DNA of 42,951 nucleotides from a virus. The stretch spans positions 1 to 42,951 of IMG/VR virus record IMGVR_UViG_3300042556_000729; one strand, 5' to 3'. The number at the start of each line of letters is the position of its first letter. Position 1 is the first letter of the stretch. This document shows positions 1 through 8,111 of this stretch, piece after piece. The position numbers were made by a program, and so were the translations under genes. The notes beneath the pieces were generated by a model, which was not told where the DNA came from, searched no databases, and saw only the letters and a list, made by a program, of their open reading frames with translations.

Positions 1-2829
1 CAAGCAGCTGGAGGCGGTGCTGGAGGCGGTGCTGGAGGCGGTGCTGGAGGCGGTGCTGGAGGCGGTGCTGGAGGCGGTGCTGGAGGCGGTGCTGGAGGCG
101 GTGCTGGAGGCGGTCCGGGAATGCCTACTCCTTCCCAAGGAATCACCAATCTCCAGACAAACCCAAACACGCCAATGGCGACCAACGCTCAACAGGCTGC
201 TACTCAAATCGCCGAAAGCAACACGCGACTTCAGCGTGACGTTCCAATCCTGAACAGCCTAAGCCAGCGTCTTCCTTTGGGAATTCAGCGTGTATTCTCG
301 CAGGCCAAACATATCATGGGTAGCGATAACCCATACGTCCGCATCTTTGGGATGATGGTCCAAAACACCAGAACCATCATGAGGAACGCCGCCGGAGAAG
401 TCGTTACACAGTCACGTACGTACCTTGAAGAGGGGATTTCCAGAGTCAACGCAAACATGGCCACCGTTCTGGTGGCACGACGGAATGGCTTTACGCGATT
501 TGCGTTGCAGATCGGTACCAACGATCGAATCACGTTCGGTAACGGCATTCGAGCCATGGTCTCAAACCGGGCTCTTAAGATGGAATTCGATCGTCGCGTT
601 ATCCGAGTGCTTCGTGGCGGAGTCGACAATGACGCCGCGGTTACCGAGACGGCTCGAGCCCTTCGGGTTGTTCTTGATGACATGGTGCAAAATGCACGAA
701 ATCTACAGATTCCGGGACTTCAATTCCTCGAGCCAAACTACTTCCCGAGACTGTGGCGTTGGGATGTGATTCGAGATATCGCGGCACGCCAAAACGGACG
801 TCAAGATCTTGTCAACCTGCTTACGAATGCCTTGTCAACCGGTGGAACCCGGGCCGCTCCGCTCCGTAGATTCCGCCATGCTGACGGCACTGTTGAGGAA
901 TTTGACGATGTTGCCGATGCTGCGGTTGTCCTTGCCGACAATCTTATCCGCATTGCCAACCGTGCTGATGGTGCCGTACTGACGGAAACCGATCGTGAAA
1001 TTGCCGAAGCCATGGACCATCTTCTTGGTCCTATGGCCCAGCAGCCCAGAACTATTCGATCACACCGTTTCCGTGGCAGGAACACCCTGAACGAGGGTTC
1101 CCAGATTAATGCCAGTGCTGATTACTTCAATCGTGGAAACACCAATCTCCACCTTGATGACCTTACTGACATGGACCTGTCCAGCGTCATGAAGAAGTAT
1201 CTGGTATCCACCCAAGGAGAGATCAATGAACACCAGATGGTTGGTGCACTGAACCGTTTTCTGGTCAACAACCGAATCTACCGTGTTCGTGGGGCCGGAG
1301 CTATCGGTGCCCCCCAGTTTGTCCAGATCGAGCGACTTACCGAGTGGCTTGACTTGGCAAATGCGCGTGGGTTGGAAATGGGACTTCAGCCCGCTTCTTC
1401 AGGTACCCAGCAAGCAATGAGAACCCTGATTGGGGCTCTCAGGTTTGAGCCGGTACAGCATGCAAATAATGAACTACGAATCCTCAACGAGCTTGGACAG
1501 GATGTAGCTTCTGTGGTTCTTCCGCTGGTTTACATGGCCAAGGGCGGTATGTTTGCCCTGAACGCCGTGGGTGAGCTGAGCAGGTCCATTGCCACAACCG
1601 GACTTCGCCAGTTCATTACCCAAATGCCGACACTTGCTGAAATGGTCACCAACTGGAGGAACATGGATGAAGGAACCATGAACTTCGCAATGCTGGTTGA
1701 TCAGGCATTCCATCCGGCAACAGACCGGCTCCGAAGAACGTTGTATCAAAACATGCCGGGGGAAGAAGTTGCTGGCGGATTCGGTGCAGTAACTCCGATC
1801 GGTCGTGCTCGTCGTGCGGTTCGTGGCACCCTTGATAGGGCCACAAACATGTTTGCCGATACGAGCATGCTTGCTCCGGTCACGTCATTCAGTCAGCAGA
1901 TGATGGCTACATCGCTGGTTCAACATCTGTACGATGTCTCTCGCGGGACTGCCCGGAGAATGGATGACATCACGATCCGTTCTCTTGGACTGGACCCGGC
2001 ACAGTATGACACCGTGGTTCGGTTTGTCGGAAATACGGCAGAAACCAGACAATTCCTTGCGTTTGATCGGGTCGTGAATCTCCGGCAGCTGGCCGGTCCT
2101 GAGTTTGACCTTCTGCGTGGGTTCATTGATCGCGGAGTCCGTACCAGAATTCAGGACGTCCCCACCCGCGGCGACTTCCACGATCTTGCGTTCTCGTTCA
2201 TGGGCAAGATCTTCACCCAGTTCAGGACTTTCAGCCTCAAGAGCGTCGACAACTTCCTGTTCCAGAATGCCAGCAGGATCCGTTATGGTGATGCACAGGC
2301 ACGCACCCAAGTTGCACTGGAAATTTCGGCAGCGATCCTGACTGGAGCCATTATCACTTACTGTCGCCAACTTGTGGCATGGCAGTCAGCCAATGATAAG
2401 GGCGATAAGAAGCTTGCCAAGAAAATTGAAAAACGTCTTGGAGTCGAAGGCTTCATCAAGGGAGGCCTGTACAACACCGGAGAGTTCTACCTTCCGGGCA
2501 TGTTTGCAGACAACGTGATGGAGCATGTTGTCGATCCGGTTGCCACTGGATTCGGCCATAAAGATACGTTCTTGAACAGGCCGATGTTCAGTCCATACGA
2601 ATTCAGCCAATCCGGGATTCTTGGGACTCCGGCCGGGTCGTTTTTCGAGTCAGTCGGTAAGGTCACGCAAGACATTTTGAAGCAGGACTTCAATCAGTCC
2701 ACGCTTCATAACTTACGGCTTATGAGCATTGGCCAGAATCTTTACCCGCTTTCAAGGATGTACGATTGGTCTGAAAAGGAACTGGTCGATACGTTCAACC
2801 TTCGCAAGCGATCTGGCATGAAGAAGTAA
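1..2829 (+). CDS. Giant internal virion protein (gp16 position), C-terminal part; 5' end lies at the right end of the window
   Basis: The frame is open from base 1 (Gln-Ala-Ala, then Ala-Gly-Gly-Gly repeats, then Gly-Pro-Gly-Met-Pro) to the TAA at 2827-2829. The same residues close the truncated frame ending at 42951, so this is the second half (about 940 residues) of one protein begun at 40220. The ATG at 121 lies inside the protein and has no ribosome site of its own. By position (after the gp15-like gene, before the tail fiber) it matches T7 gp16, the largest ejected core protein, which helps form the channel for DNA entry. I see no lysozyme or transglycosylase motif in this half. Hydrophobic stretches occur near bases 1500-1600 and 2330-2360. 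Base composition is visibly less GC-rich than in the replication genes. Role is inferred mainly from synteny. Confidence 0.8.
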   Translation, partial: QAAGGGAGGGAGGGAGGGAGGGAGGGAGGGAGGGAGGGPGMPTPSQGITNLQTNPNTPMATNAQQAATQIAESNTRLQRDVPILNSLSQRLPLGIQRVFSQAKHIMGSDNPYVRIFGMMVQNTRTIMRNAAGEVVTQSRTYLEEGISRVNANMATVLVARRNGFTRFALQIGTNDRITFGNGIRAMVSNRALKMEFDRRVIRVLRGGVDNDAAVTETARALRVVLDDMVQNARNLQIPGLQFLEPNYFPRLWRWDVIRDIAARQNGRQDLVNLLTNALSTGGTRAAPLRRFRHADGTVEEFDDVADAAVVLADNLIRIANRADGAVLTETDREIAEAMDHLLGPMAQQPRTIRSHRFRGRNTLNEGSQINASADYFNRGNTNLHLDDLTDMDLSSVMKKYLVSTQGEINEHQMVGALNRFLVNNRIYRVRGAGAIGAPQFVQIERLTEWLDLANARGLEMGLQPASSGTQQAMRTLIGALRFEPVQHANNELRILNELGQDVASVVLPLVYMAKGGMFALNAVGELSRSIATTGLRQFITQMPTLAEMVTNWRNMDEGTMNFAMLVDQAFHPATDRLRRTLYQNMPGEEVAGGFGAVTPIGRARRAVRGTLDRATNMFADTSMLAPVTSFSQQMMATSLVQHLYDVSRGTARRMDDITIRSLGLDPAQYDTVVRFVGNTAETRQFLAFDRVVNLRQLAGPEFDLLRGFIDRGVRTRIQDVPTRGDFHDLAFSFMGKIFTQFRTFSLKSVDNFLFQNASRIRYGDAQARTQVALEISAAILTGAIITYCRQLVAWQSANDKGDKKLAKKIEKRLGVEGFIKGGLYNTGEFYLPGMFADNVMEHVVDPVATGFGHKDTFLNRPMFSPYEFSQSGILGTPAGSFFESVGKVTQDILKQDFNQSTLHNLRLMSIGQNLYPLSRMYDWSEKELVDTFNLRKRSGMKK
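10..105 (+). repeat. 12-bp tandem repeat, 8 perfect units, encoding (Gly-Gly-Gly-Ala)n
   Basis: The unit GGAGGCGGTGCT repeats eight times without error, followed by a partial ninth unit that changes into CCGGGA. The unit length is a multiple of three, so copy number changes keep the frame. In the coding frame it gives a flexible Ala-Gly-Gly-Gly linker. The copy at the right end of the window has nine units. The identical flanks show both are the same locus read from either side of the contig break. Confidence 0.95.
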
Positions 2830-2853
2830 ACCCCTGAATCTTGGAGACCAACC

Positions 2854-4161
2854 ATGCCTTCCTCATACAGCTTTATCGAGTACCTAGGCACCGGAAGTGC
2901 CGGTCCCTTTTCCTTTGACGACATCGACACCTTCCTCGATGTCCCGGTCAAAGACCAGGTGGACGTCTACGTCAACGACCAGATCAAGACGTACACGACC
3001 CACTACACGATCACGGACAAGGATGTCACCTTTACCGCCGGTAACGAACCGGCTTCTGGAACCACGATCAGGATTGAACGTGATACCACGATCGCCGACC
3101 GGATCGTGAACTTCACCAACTCGTCCATCCTGACGGCTGCCGACCTGAACAAGAACACGGATCAGCTGCTGTTCCTGATCCAAGAGGTCAAGGATGATGT
3201 GGACGGGGTGGCCCTGACGTCGGTCAACAGCATTGCGGATGGAGCAATCACTGCCGAGAAGCTGAAGCAGACCACCGGAAGCGAAGCGGTGGTTACAAAC
3301 TCCATTCGTCCCGGTGCCGTCACCACGGCCAAGATCGCTGACGATGCCGTAACCACGGATAAGATCGCGGACGATGCCGTGGACAACGACAAGATGTCGG
3401 CTGGGGCTCCGACGTGGACGGCTGGAGGGGACGTAACTGTCTCGAATAATCTTGACGTTGACGTCAACCTAAACGTAGACGGCAATGCCGTCATTGACGG
3501 TACGGCGTCTGTCGGGGGTACCTTGACCGTCACCGGCAACGTCACTGGCGACACCACCTTTTCCGACGACGTAAGCGTGCTCGGTGACATGTCGTTCAAC
3601 TCGGGCTACGGATCGTCGGCTGTGGCGTATGGGTGTAGAGCGTGGGCCAACTTTACCGTGTCTACGCCTGAAACCACCACCAATCCGTTTGGTGGAACGG
3701 CGACCGTAAGCAGAACTTCCGGGTCAACCACGGCTGTAGTTACAACCACCAATGATCATGGTCTTCGGGTCGGCCATAAGATCTACGCCGCAACCGGTGT
3801 CGCTGGAGCTGCCTATGTGATCACGGCCGTACCGACCACAAAGACATTTGAGTTCACTACGGTTGCAACAACCGTCTTGTCCGGGGCTGCAATTACGTTC
3901 AACTGGCGTACGATAACCGCATCAGCAAACGTACACAGCGTTTCTGAACTTGCGGCTAATGATCGTTTTGGTATTAACCTGAATACCACCATGCCTGATG
4001 CAAACTATGCGGTAATGGCCAACTACACGCATACAGCAGAATCAGGTGTTTTTGTCGATACAACTGCCGCAACATCGATTATGACATGGGCTCCAAGCGT
4101 TACGTCATATACGTTGAACAGTGAAGCTGTCCTTAGCATCCATACGGCGGTGTTCCGATGA
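2854..4161 (+). CDS. Tail fiber protein, T7 gp17-like N-terminus
   Basis: 435 residues. The first ~115 residues match the T7 gp17 N-terminal fiber-attachment domain pattern: opening around SYSFIEYLGTGS, then VYVNDQIK, then the IRIERDT and LNKNTDQLLFLIQE segments. This domain anchors the fiber to the tail. The middle part has repetitive Asp/Val/Thr-rich beta segments (around residues 195-250), and the last ~180 residues form a separate, presumably receptor-contacting region. The start is supported by GGAG eight bases upstream. It follows the gp16-like gene and overlaps the next gene by four bases, as expected for the T7 late block. It is shorter than T7 gp17 (553 residues). A second fiber cassette at 23088-27543 may share the adsorption role. 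Confidence 0.88.
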   Translation: MPSSYSFIEYLGTGSAGPFSFDDIDTFLDVPVKDQVDVYVNDQIKTYTTHYTITDKDVTFTAGNEPASGTTIRIERDTTIADRIVNFTNSSILTAADLNKNTDQLLFLIQEVKDDVDGVALTSVNSIADGAITAEKLKQTTGSEAVVTNSIRPGAVTTAKIADDAVTTDKIADDAVDNDKMSAGAPTWTAGGDVTVSNNLDVDVNLNVDGNAVIDGTASVGGTLTVTGNVTGDTTFSDDVSVLGDMSFNSGYGSSAVAYGCRAWANFTVSTPETTTNPFGGTATVSRTSGSTTAVVTTTNDHGLRVGHKIYAATGVAGAAYVITAVPTTKTFEFTTVATTVLSGAAITFNWRTITASANVHSVSELAANDRFGINLNTTMPDANYAVMANYTHTAESGVFVDTTAATSIMTWAPSVTSYTLNSEAVLSIHTAVFR

Positions 4162-4436
4162 CCGACCCCATCTCAATGACCACCCTGTCGATCATCGCCG
4201 GTATCTTCATTACCGGCGTCACCGGCACCGTGGGGCTGATGACCATGATCCACATGGTTCGTACGGACATCGCCACATTGAAGATGGAAATGGCCAAGGA
4301 CCGACAGATTGTCGAGCTGCGGATCTCGCGGCTTGAGCAGGAACTCAACAGCGTCAAGAATGCCCTGAACGGGATGATGTACCAAATGTACCGGGAAGGT
4401 ACCCTGAGTGAGGTGAACGATGTCAAGGAAGATTGA
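4158..4436 (+). CDS. Small membrane protein with coiled coil (holin or i-spanin candidate)
   Basis: 92 residues with one N-terminal hydrophobic segment (about residues 8-32) followed by a charged heptad-like region (about 35-75, rich in Ile/Leu/Met with Lys/Glu/Arg) that looks like a coiled coil. The ATGA start overlaps the stop of the fiber gene. It occupies the place of T7 gene 17.5 (holin), between fiber and small terminase, but one N-terminal membrane helix plus a coiled coil is also the layout of an inner-membrane spanin (Rz, gene 18.5). I cannot choose between these from sequence. The last 17 bases overlap the terminase small subunit gene. Confidence 0.6.
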   Translation: MTDPISMTTLSIIAGIFITGVTGTVGLMTMIHMVRTDIATLKMEMAKDRQIVELRISRLEQELNSVKNALNGMMYQMYREGTLSEVNDVKED

Positions 4437-4626
4437 CCAGATTTCCGACCTGCTGGCCGACCGTATGATCGAGGCCCTGAGCAGCCCCGAGACCGCCACC
4501 CCCGGCTGGGCCCAAGCCGCTCTCCGAATGATCAAGGACAACACCCAGCCCGGTGAGCTCATGGCCGTGACCGACGAGAAGATGCGTCGCCTGAAGGAAC
4601 TGCTGCCGTTCAAGAAGACCGTGTGA
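4420..4626 (+). CDS. terS: Terminase small subunit (DNA maturase A, gp18 position)
   Basis: 68 residues. The helical pattern (LLADRMIEALSS, then Thr-Pro-Gly-Trp-Ala-Gln-Ala-Ala, then IKDN and a charged C-terminus) resembles small terminase subunits of T7-like phages, which recognise concatemeric DNA and load the large subunit. It lies directly upstream of the large terminase, as in T7, and overlaps the preceding membrane protein gene by 17 bases, which suggests translational coupling. It is shorter than T7 gp18 (89 residues). The assignment rests on position and this short pattern. Confidence 0.7.
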   Translation: MSRKIDQISDLLADRMIEALSSPETATPGWAQAALRMIKDNTQPGELMAVTDEKMRRLKELLPFKKTV

Positions 4627-4627
4627 T

Positions 4628-4663
4628 AAAAGTGCTACACTTGTCGCCAACTATAGTACTTTT
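4628..4663 (+). promoter_or_regulatory. Inverted repeat between terS and terL
   Basis: AAAAGTGCT (4628-4636) pairs with AGTACTTTT (4655-4663), nine pairs including one G-T, around an 18-base loop. It fills the only gap between the two terminase genes. The A-tract on one side and T-tract on the other would fit a weak terminator in either direction. The loop and right arm contain CAACTATAG, whose ACTATAG matches the 3' core of T7-type promoters, so a phage promoter is an alternative. The terL ATG starts six bases after the right arm and has no clear Shine-Dalgarno sequence. Confidence 0.4.
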
Positions 4664-4668
4664 GACAC

Positions 4669-6387
4669 ATGGATGAACTCAAGGACTTCCGCAACTTCGT
4701 CTTCATGCAGTGGCAGACCTTGGGGCTGCCCAACCCGGCACCGATCCAGTACGACGTGGCCGAGTTCATCCAGACCGGCCCCAGCCGAAGAATGATCCAA
4801 GCCATGCGTGGCTTCGGCAAGTCCTACATGACCGCCGGGTACGCCGCTTGGCGGCTGATGCACAAGCCCGACATGACCATCATGTGCCTGAGCGCGGTGC
4901 AGAACCGGGCCCGTGAGTTCATCCGGTTGACCCGAAGACTGGTCGAGGAAATGGAGTGTCTGAAGCATCTCAAGCCCGGCATGTGGGACCGGGACGGGGC
5001 CGACCGGTTCGACGTCGGCTGCCGTACGGTGACGAGCAAGGATCCCTCTGTTGCGGCTTACGGCATCAAGGCCATGGTCACGGGTGCCCACGTGGACCTG
5101 ATCATCTGTGATGACGTCGAGATCATCGAGAACTCCGGGACCATCGAGGCACGTGATACCCTGTACAACAAGCTGATGGAGCTTGAGAACGTCCTGAACC
5201 CCGGCGGGGAGATCGTGTATCTCGGGACTCCACAGACGGAAGAATCCGTCTACAACAAGCTGGCCAAGCACTATGAGTGCAAACGGTGGCCCGCCCGTGT
5301 CCCCAGTCCCGACAACGAACTGGCCCATCGCTACCTGGCCCCGTATGTCCATGACCTGATGTCGGCAGGATCAGTCAATCTTCCGACGTACCCCGAGTAC
5401 TACCCCGAGGAGATACTGGGCGAGCGTGAGGCGATCATGGGTCCGTCCATGTTCGCACTGCAGATGCTGCTGGATACCACGCTGGCAGACCAAGATCGGT
5501 ATCCCCTGAAGTTATCGGATCTTGTCGTGACCGACTGCATCGGCCACATGGGGCCACGGCAGGTCATGTGGGGTACCCAAGCTCCGCTGCAGATCGAATC
5601 CCCCGGATTGGGTCGGGACCGGTTCTACGGCCCGGCTTGGCTCGACAAGGAGTGGGCGGACTTCGAGGATACCGTCATGTACGTCGATCCCTCGGGACGA
5701 GGTACGGACGAGACCGGCTATGCCGTAGCTCGACTGCTCAACGGGACGATCTTCATCCCCGAGACCGGTGGCTTCGCGGGTGGGCATGAACCCGATGTAC
5801 TGAAGCGGTTGGCCGAGGTGGCCGCGAAGCACGGCGTAAGACGCATCGTCTGCGAATCGAACTTCGGCGACGGCATGTTCACCAAGCTGCTGCAGCCGGT
5901 GGTCGCCCTGACCTGTACGTTGGGCGTGGCCGTCGAGGAAGTCCGGTCAACCGGCCAGAAGGAACGACGGATCTTGGAGATCCTAGAACCCGTGGTCGCC
6001 AACCATCGGCTGGTCATCGACCCCAAGGTGGCCAACGATACCACCCTGATGCACCAACTGACCCGGCTGACGCGGGAGCGTGGCTCGCTGGCCCACGATG
6101 ACCGGATCGAGGCACTGTCGGGGGCGGTGGGACTGTTCAGGGATCAGCTGCAGGTCGATCCCCAGTCCCGGAAGAAACGTCAGGATCAGGTTGAACTCGA
6201 GAAGATGGTCAAGGAATGGGATCGCGAAGCGTCGGGAAAGCAGAAGTCCGGTCGGTTGATCTTCCCGGTGACGGCTGGGATCGTCCCACGGGCCCGTGGC
6301 GGGCTTCTGGGGCGTTCCTCGGGCTGGGGGGTATCCAGGCCGCCCAAGCAGCCGGGAAGCCGTCCTAGGCGGTTTGGCGGGCTGTAG
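4669..6387 (+). CDS. terL: Terminase large subunit (gp19-like packaging ATPase/nuclease)
   Basis: 572 residues, close to T7 gp19 (586). The ATPase motifs are present: Walker A-like RGFGKSY at residues 47-53 and Walker B LIICDDVE at 144-151. The nuclease half carries VMYVDPSGRG with Asp340 as a likely metal ligand, followed by the acidic segments expected for an RNase H-like fold. The protein powers DNA entry into the procapsid and cuts concatemers. The C-terminus is rich in Gly/Arg/Pro. No obvious ribosome site precedes the ATG, and the gene follows the hairpin at 4628-4663. It is the last gene of the rightward late block before the control region. Confidence 0.95.
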   Translation: MDELKDFRNFVFMQWQTLGLPNPAPIQYDVAEFIQTGPSRRMIQAMRGFGKSYMTAGYAAWRLMHKPDMTIMCLSAVQNRAREFIRLTRRLVEEMECLKHLKPGMWDRDGADRFDVGCRTVTSKDPSVAAYGIKAMVTGAHVDLIICDDVEIIENSGTIEARDTLYNKLMELENVLNPGGEIVYLGTPQTEESVYNKLAKHYECKRWPARVPSPDNELAHRYLAPYVHDLMSAGSVNLPTYPEYYPEEILGEREAIMGPSMFALQMLLDTTLADQDRYPLKLSDLVVTDCIGHMGPRQVMWGTQAPLQIESPGLGRDRFYGPAWLDKEWADFEDTVMYVDPSGRGTDETGYAVARLLNGTIFIPETGGFAGGHEPDVLKRLAEVAAKHGVRRIVCESNFGDGMFTKLLQPVVALTCTLGVAVEEVRSTGQKERRILEILEPVVANHRLVIDPKVANDTTLMHQLTRLTRERGSLAHDDRIEALSGAVGLFRDQLQVDPQSRKKRQDQVELEKMVKEWDREASGKQKSGRLIFPVTAGIVPRARGGLLGRSSGWGVSRPPKQPGSRPRRFGGL

Positions 6388-6655
6388 CGAGAAATCGACT
6401 TGGGGGTCGGAAATTAGCGGAGGGGGTTTCCCCGCGTCCGCGAGGCCGCGACCCCCCGTGCCCCCACCCCGCCCGCGTGGGCGGCCGATGTCCGGTCAAG
6501 CGGGCCAATCGTCGGCCGTAGCCTAGGCTACAGGTCGGCCGTCGTCGGGTCGGACCTGTTTCACTGTGAAACACCCCACCGAATAACGATATAGAATATC
6601 CTAGCGTTTCCACCTGGTGGAGAGGGAAAGCGTAGGAAAGTGTAAGCATAAGAAA
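6388..6655. other. Non-coding stretch downstream of terL
   Basis: I find no convincing gene here. It holds a perfect 14-bp palindrome GTAGCCTAGGCTAC (6518-6531), the first parS-like site (6557-6573) and an odd palindrome TCCACC-T-GGTGGA (6609-6621). T7-like phages usually place their terminal repeats and early control region between terL and the early genes, so the physical genome ends may lie in or near this stretch. No sequence here proves that. Confidence 0.5.
6557..6573. promoter_or_regulatory. parS-like 17-bp palindrome, copy 1
   Basis: TGTTTCAC-T-GTGAAACA: two 8-base arms in perfect inverted repeat around one central base. The arms equal the half-sites of the bacterial chromosomal parS consensus TGTTTCACGTGAAACA, with one base added at the centre. 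It lies in the intergenic region after terL. The one-base loop makes a DNA-binding protein site likelier than an RNA hairpin. Confidence 0.75.
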
Positions 6656-6683
6656 GCCCCGCATACCTTGCGATATGCGGGGC
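6647..6683 (-). terminator. Rho-independent terminator of the minus-strand gene
   Basis: On the minus strand, GCCCCGCATA and TATGCGGGGC (plus-strand 6656-6665 and 6674-6683) form a perfect 10-bp stem with an 8-base loop. A T-rich tail (TTTCTTAT, plus-strand 6648-6655) follows immediately. It sits 24 bases past the stop codon of the leftward gene, exactly where a terminator is expected, and would also insulate terL from leftward transcription. Confidence 0.85.
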
Positions 6684-6706
6684 GAGTTTATTCCGACTAG
6701 GTTAGG

Positions 6707-7186
6707 TCACTGGCCCGCGTCGTCGTCCCCGTCGTCGTCGACGACGGTCAGCGCCGCGGCGATGTCCCTCGCCTCTTCGAGGACCGCGTCAATCTCCGAC
6801 GGGTCCACCTTCGCGAGGATGTCCGCGATGCGGGCAGCGGGAGACTTGGCGTTACGCCCGCCCTTGCCCTTGCCCTTCGGGCCCTTCCGGGAGTCGCGGA
6901 AGGCCCGCTCGTTCCCGGAGTTGCCTGCGAGCAGCCAGTCACCAAAGGCGAGCAGTCCGCGAATCCGGTCCTTCCCGATCCCTGCAGTCTCGCCGATCGC
7001 CGCCGACTCCTCCTTCGGAACACGAATCTTTCCCTTGCCCTTGGAAGGGAAGAAAGCGGCGAGCGCCTTTCCGAAGGTAGCGGAAGCATCCTCGACACCC
7101 TCAGCCGCGATCCTGTAAGCAGCCGCAGCCGCATCGACCGCAGCCCGCGTCACCTTCGCCACCTTGACAATCCTACGCTTGGACAT
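6707..7186 (-). CDS. Unknown leftward protein with basic middle and acidic tail
   Basis: 159 residues; the only gene I support on the minus strand. It has its own expression signals: a sigma70-type promoter (7262-7289), GGAAGGA seven bases before the ATG, and a strong terminator after the stop. The N-terminus is Ala-rich and helical (about residues 10-45). Two Lys/Gly-rich patches (around 49-57 and 104-113) look nucleic-acid-binding, and residues about 60-85 (GETAGIGKDRIRGLL) could form a helix-turn-helix-like pair. The C-terminus is strongly acidic (Asp-rich, residues about 148-159). I recognise no family. Its divergent position beside the early promoter suggests a DNA-binding regulator or an early host-directed protein; both are inference. 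Confidence 0.75.
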   Translation of the reverse strand: MSKRRIVKVAKVTRAAVDAAAAAYRIAAEGVEDASATFGKALAAFFPSKGKGKIRVPKEESAAIGETAGIGKDRIRGLLAFGDWLLAGNSGNERAFRDSRKGPKGKGKGGRNAKSPAARIADILAKVDPSEIDAVLEEARDIAAALTVVDDDGDDDAGQ

Positions 7187-7261
7187 CTTGAATCCTTCCG
7201 GGCCTCGCCCGGTTCGGTCCCGTCGCGTCCGATCCCAACACGGGACCAGACCGACAACGGG

Positions 7262-7289
7262 AGTTTACCACACTCCGAAGGGGAGTCAA
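7262..7289 (-). promoter_or_regulatory. Sigma70-type promoter for the minus-strand gene
   Basis: Read on the minus strand, TTGACT (plus 7284-7289) is followed after 16 bases by TAAACT (plus 7262-7267). Both boxes are close to consensus, and the pair lies about 75 bases upstream of the leftward ATG at 7186. It diverges from the strong rightward promoter at 7578. Confidence 0.65.
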
Positions 7290-7329
7290 GACCTCTACAG
7301 AAGATTCCCGAAGATTATTCGGACGCTAT

Positions 7330-7394
<65 letters not shown>

Positions 7395-7399
7395 CAACA

Positions 7400-7416
7400 T
7401 GTTTCACCGTGAAACA
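7400..7416. promoter_or_regulatory. parS-like 17-bp palindrome, copy 2
   Basis: TGTTTCAC-C-GTGAAACA, directly after the CGGCTC repeat and between the divergent promoters. Same arms as the other four copies. Confidence 0.75.
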
Positions 7417-7470
7417 CCCTGGCCCTCGACCCGCCACCGACCTGGCTAGCCGCCACGCCGCCGGCGTCTT

Positions 7471-7519
7471 ATGCGTAATGCGTAATGCGTAATGCGTAAT
7501 GCGTAATGCGTAATGCGTA
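7471..7519. repeat. Heptanucleotide tandem repeat ATGCGTA x7
   Basis: Seven perfect copies of ATGCGTA end about 60 bases upstream of the -35 box of the early promoter, next to a very A/T-rich run (7539-7563). Short tandem heptamers beside an A/T-rich run can be replication iterons or activator sites. They also resemble the heptameric short tandem repeats described in some bacterial genomes. The sequence alone does not decide. Confidence 0.95.
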
Positions 7520-7538
7520 GCGACCAACTTCACCGGAA

Positions 7539-7606
7539 CTATTTAAAAAATATTTTTGAAAATGTGTGTGAAGTAACTTGACAATCAATCCGAAATATGG
7601 TATACT
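7539..7606 (+). promoter_or_regulatory. Strong early host-type (sigma70) promoter with A/T-rich upstream element
   Basis: TTGACA (7578-7583) and TATACT (7601-7606) are separated by the ideal 17 bases, and TGG before the -10 box adds an extended -10 element. The A/T-rich run at 7539-7563 lies where an UP element would contact the alpha subunits. This is the best bacterial promoter I see in the window. It points into the early region, so host RNA polymerase would use it right after DNA entry, like the T7 A promoters. Start of transcription is predicted near 7613. Confidence 0.88.
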
Positions 7607-7663
7607 GACGCATGTCAGTGGATCATTGACAAGTCGTAGGTCTGCCTGCCCCACCGGGGAGCG

Positions 7664-7680
7664 TGTTTCACCGTGAAACA
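7664..7680. promoter_or_regulatory. parS-like 17-bp palindrome, copy 3
   Basis: TGTTTCAC-C-GTGAAACA about 50 bases after the predicted early start site, followed by TGTTCC, a partial further half-site. Confidence 0.75.
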
Positions 7681-8094
7681 TGTTCCAGCAAAGAGGGCTA
7701 GGATAACGAGCGAGAGTCGCCGGGAATGACAAGTCCCCGCACCTATCGAAAGGTAGGTATTGCCAACGACCACGAGCGTCCGATCGAAGGTTAGATTAGG
7801 CGAAAGCCGAAAGCGACCGGGTCCGGCGTGGTCCAGTAGCGTGGCGGGAAACCGCGATGATCGCAGATTGTCCGAAAGGCTAAAGGGCGTTTCGGGGAGC
7901 CATCCCTACGCGAATAACATATACCCTCATGGACTGTCGTCGTTCGTGCCGACAGCGGACCCGCATGGGTCGGGGTATCGGCGGATATGCTCTGGTCGCT
8001 TGCCACGGCCACCGTATCCGTATTAGTACGATCAACCGTTCGCAACTTAGATACAACGCCGGTGTACGCTTGACTGCGTACATCGGCATTCACT

Positions 8095-8111
8095 TGTTTC
8101 ACTGTGAAACA
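8095..8111. promoter_or_regulatory. parS-like 17-bp palindrome, copy 4
   Basis: TGTTTCAC-T-GTGAAACA, followed directly by TGTTTC so that a second, overlapping half-site is present (GAAACATGTTTC). It lies near the end of the leader RNA. Confidence 0.75.

Noticed and set aside
1-125. Terminal overlap as the phage's physical direct terminal repeat
   Set aside because: It falls inside a coding sequence and a 12-bp tandem repeat, and the two copies differ by a unit. T7-like ends normally lie between terL and the early genes. An assembly break is the simpler reading.
17-253. Frame across the tandem repeat giving (Leu-Glu-Ala-Val)n
   Set aside because: It is the alternative frame of the repeat. 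The Ala-Gly-Gly-Gly frame is continuous with long coding sequence on both sides of the contig join.
121-2829. Treating ATG 121 as the start of a separate 902-residue gene
   Set aside because: The frame is open from base 1 and continues the frame that runs off the right end; there is no ribosome site before 121.
6675-7118. Rightward 147-residue frame opposite the minus-strand gene
   Set aside because: It begins inside the terminator hairpin and has no ribosome site, while the opposite strand has promoter, ribosome site and terminator.
7760-8026. 88-residue frame within the leader RNA
   Set aside because: It overlaps dense hairpins, has unlikely composition (Arg/Ser/Pro-rich) and no convincing ribosome site.
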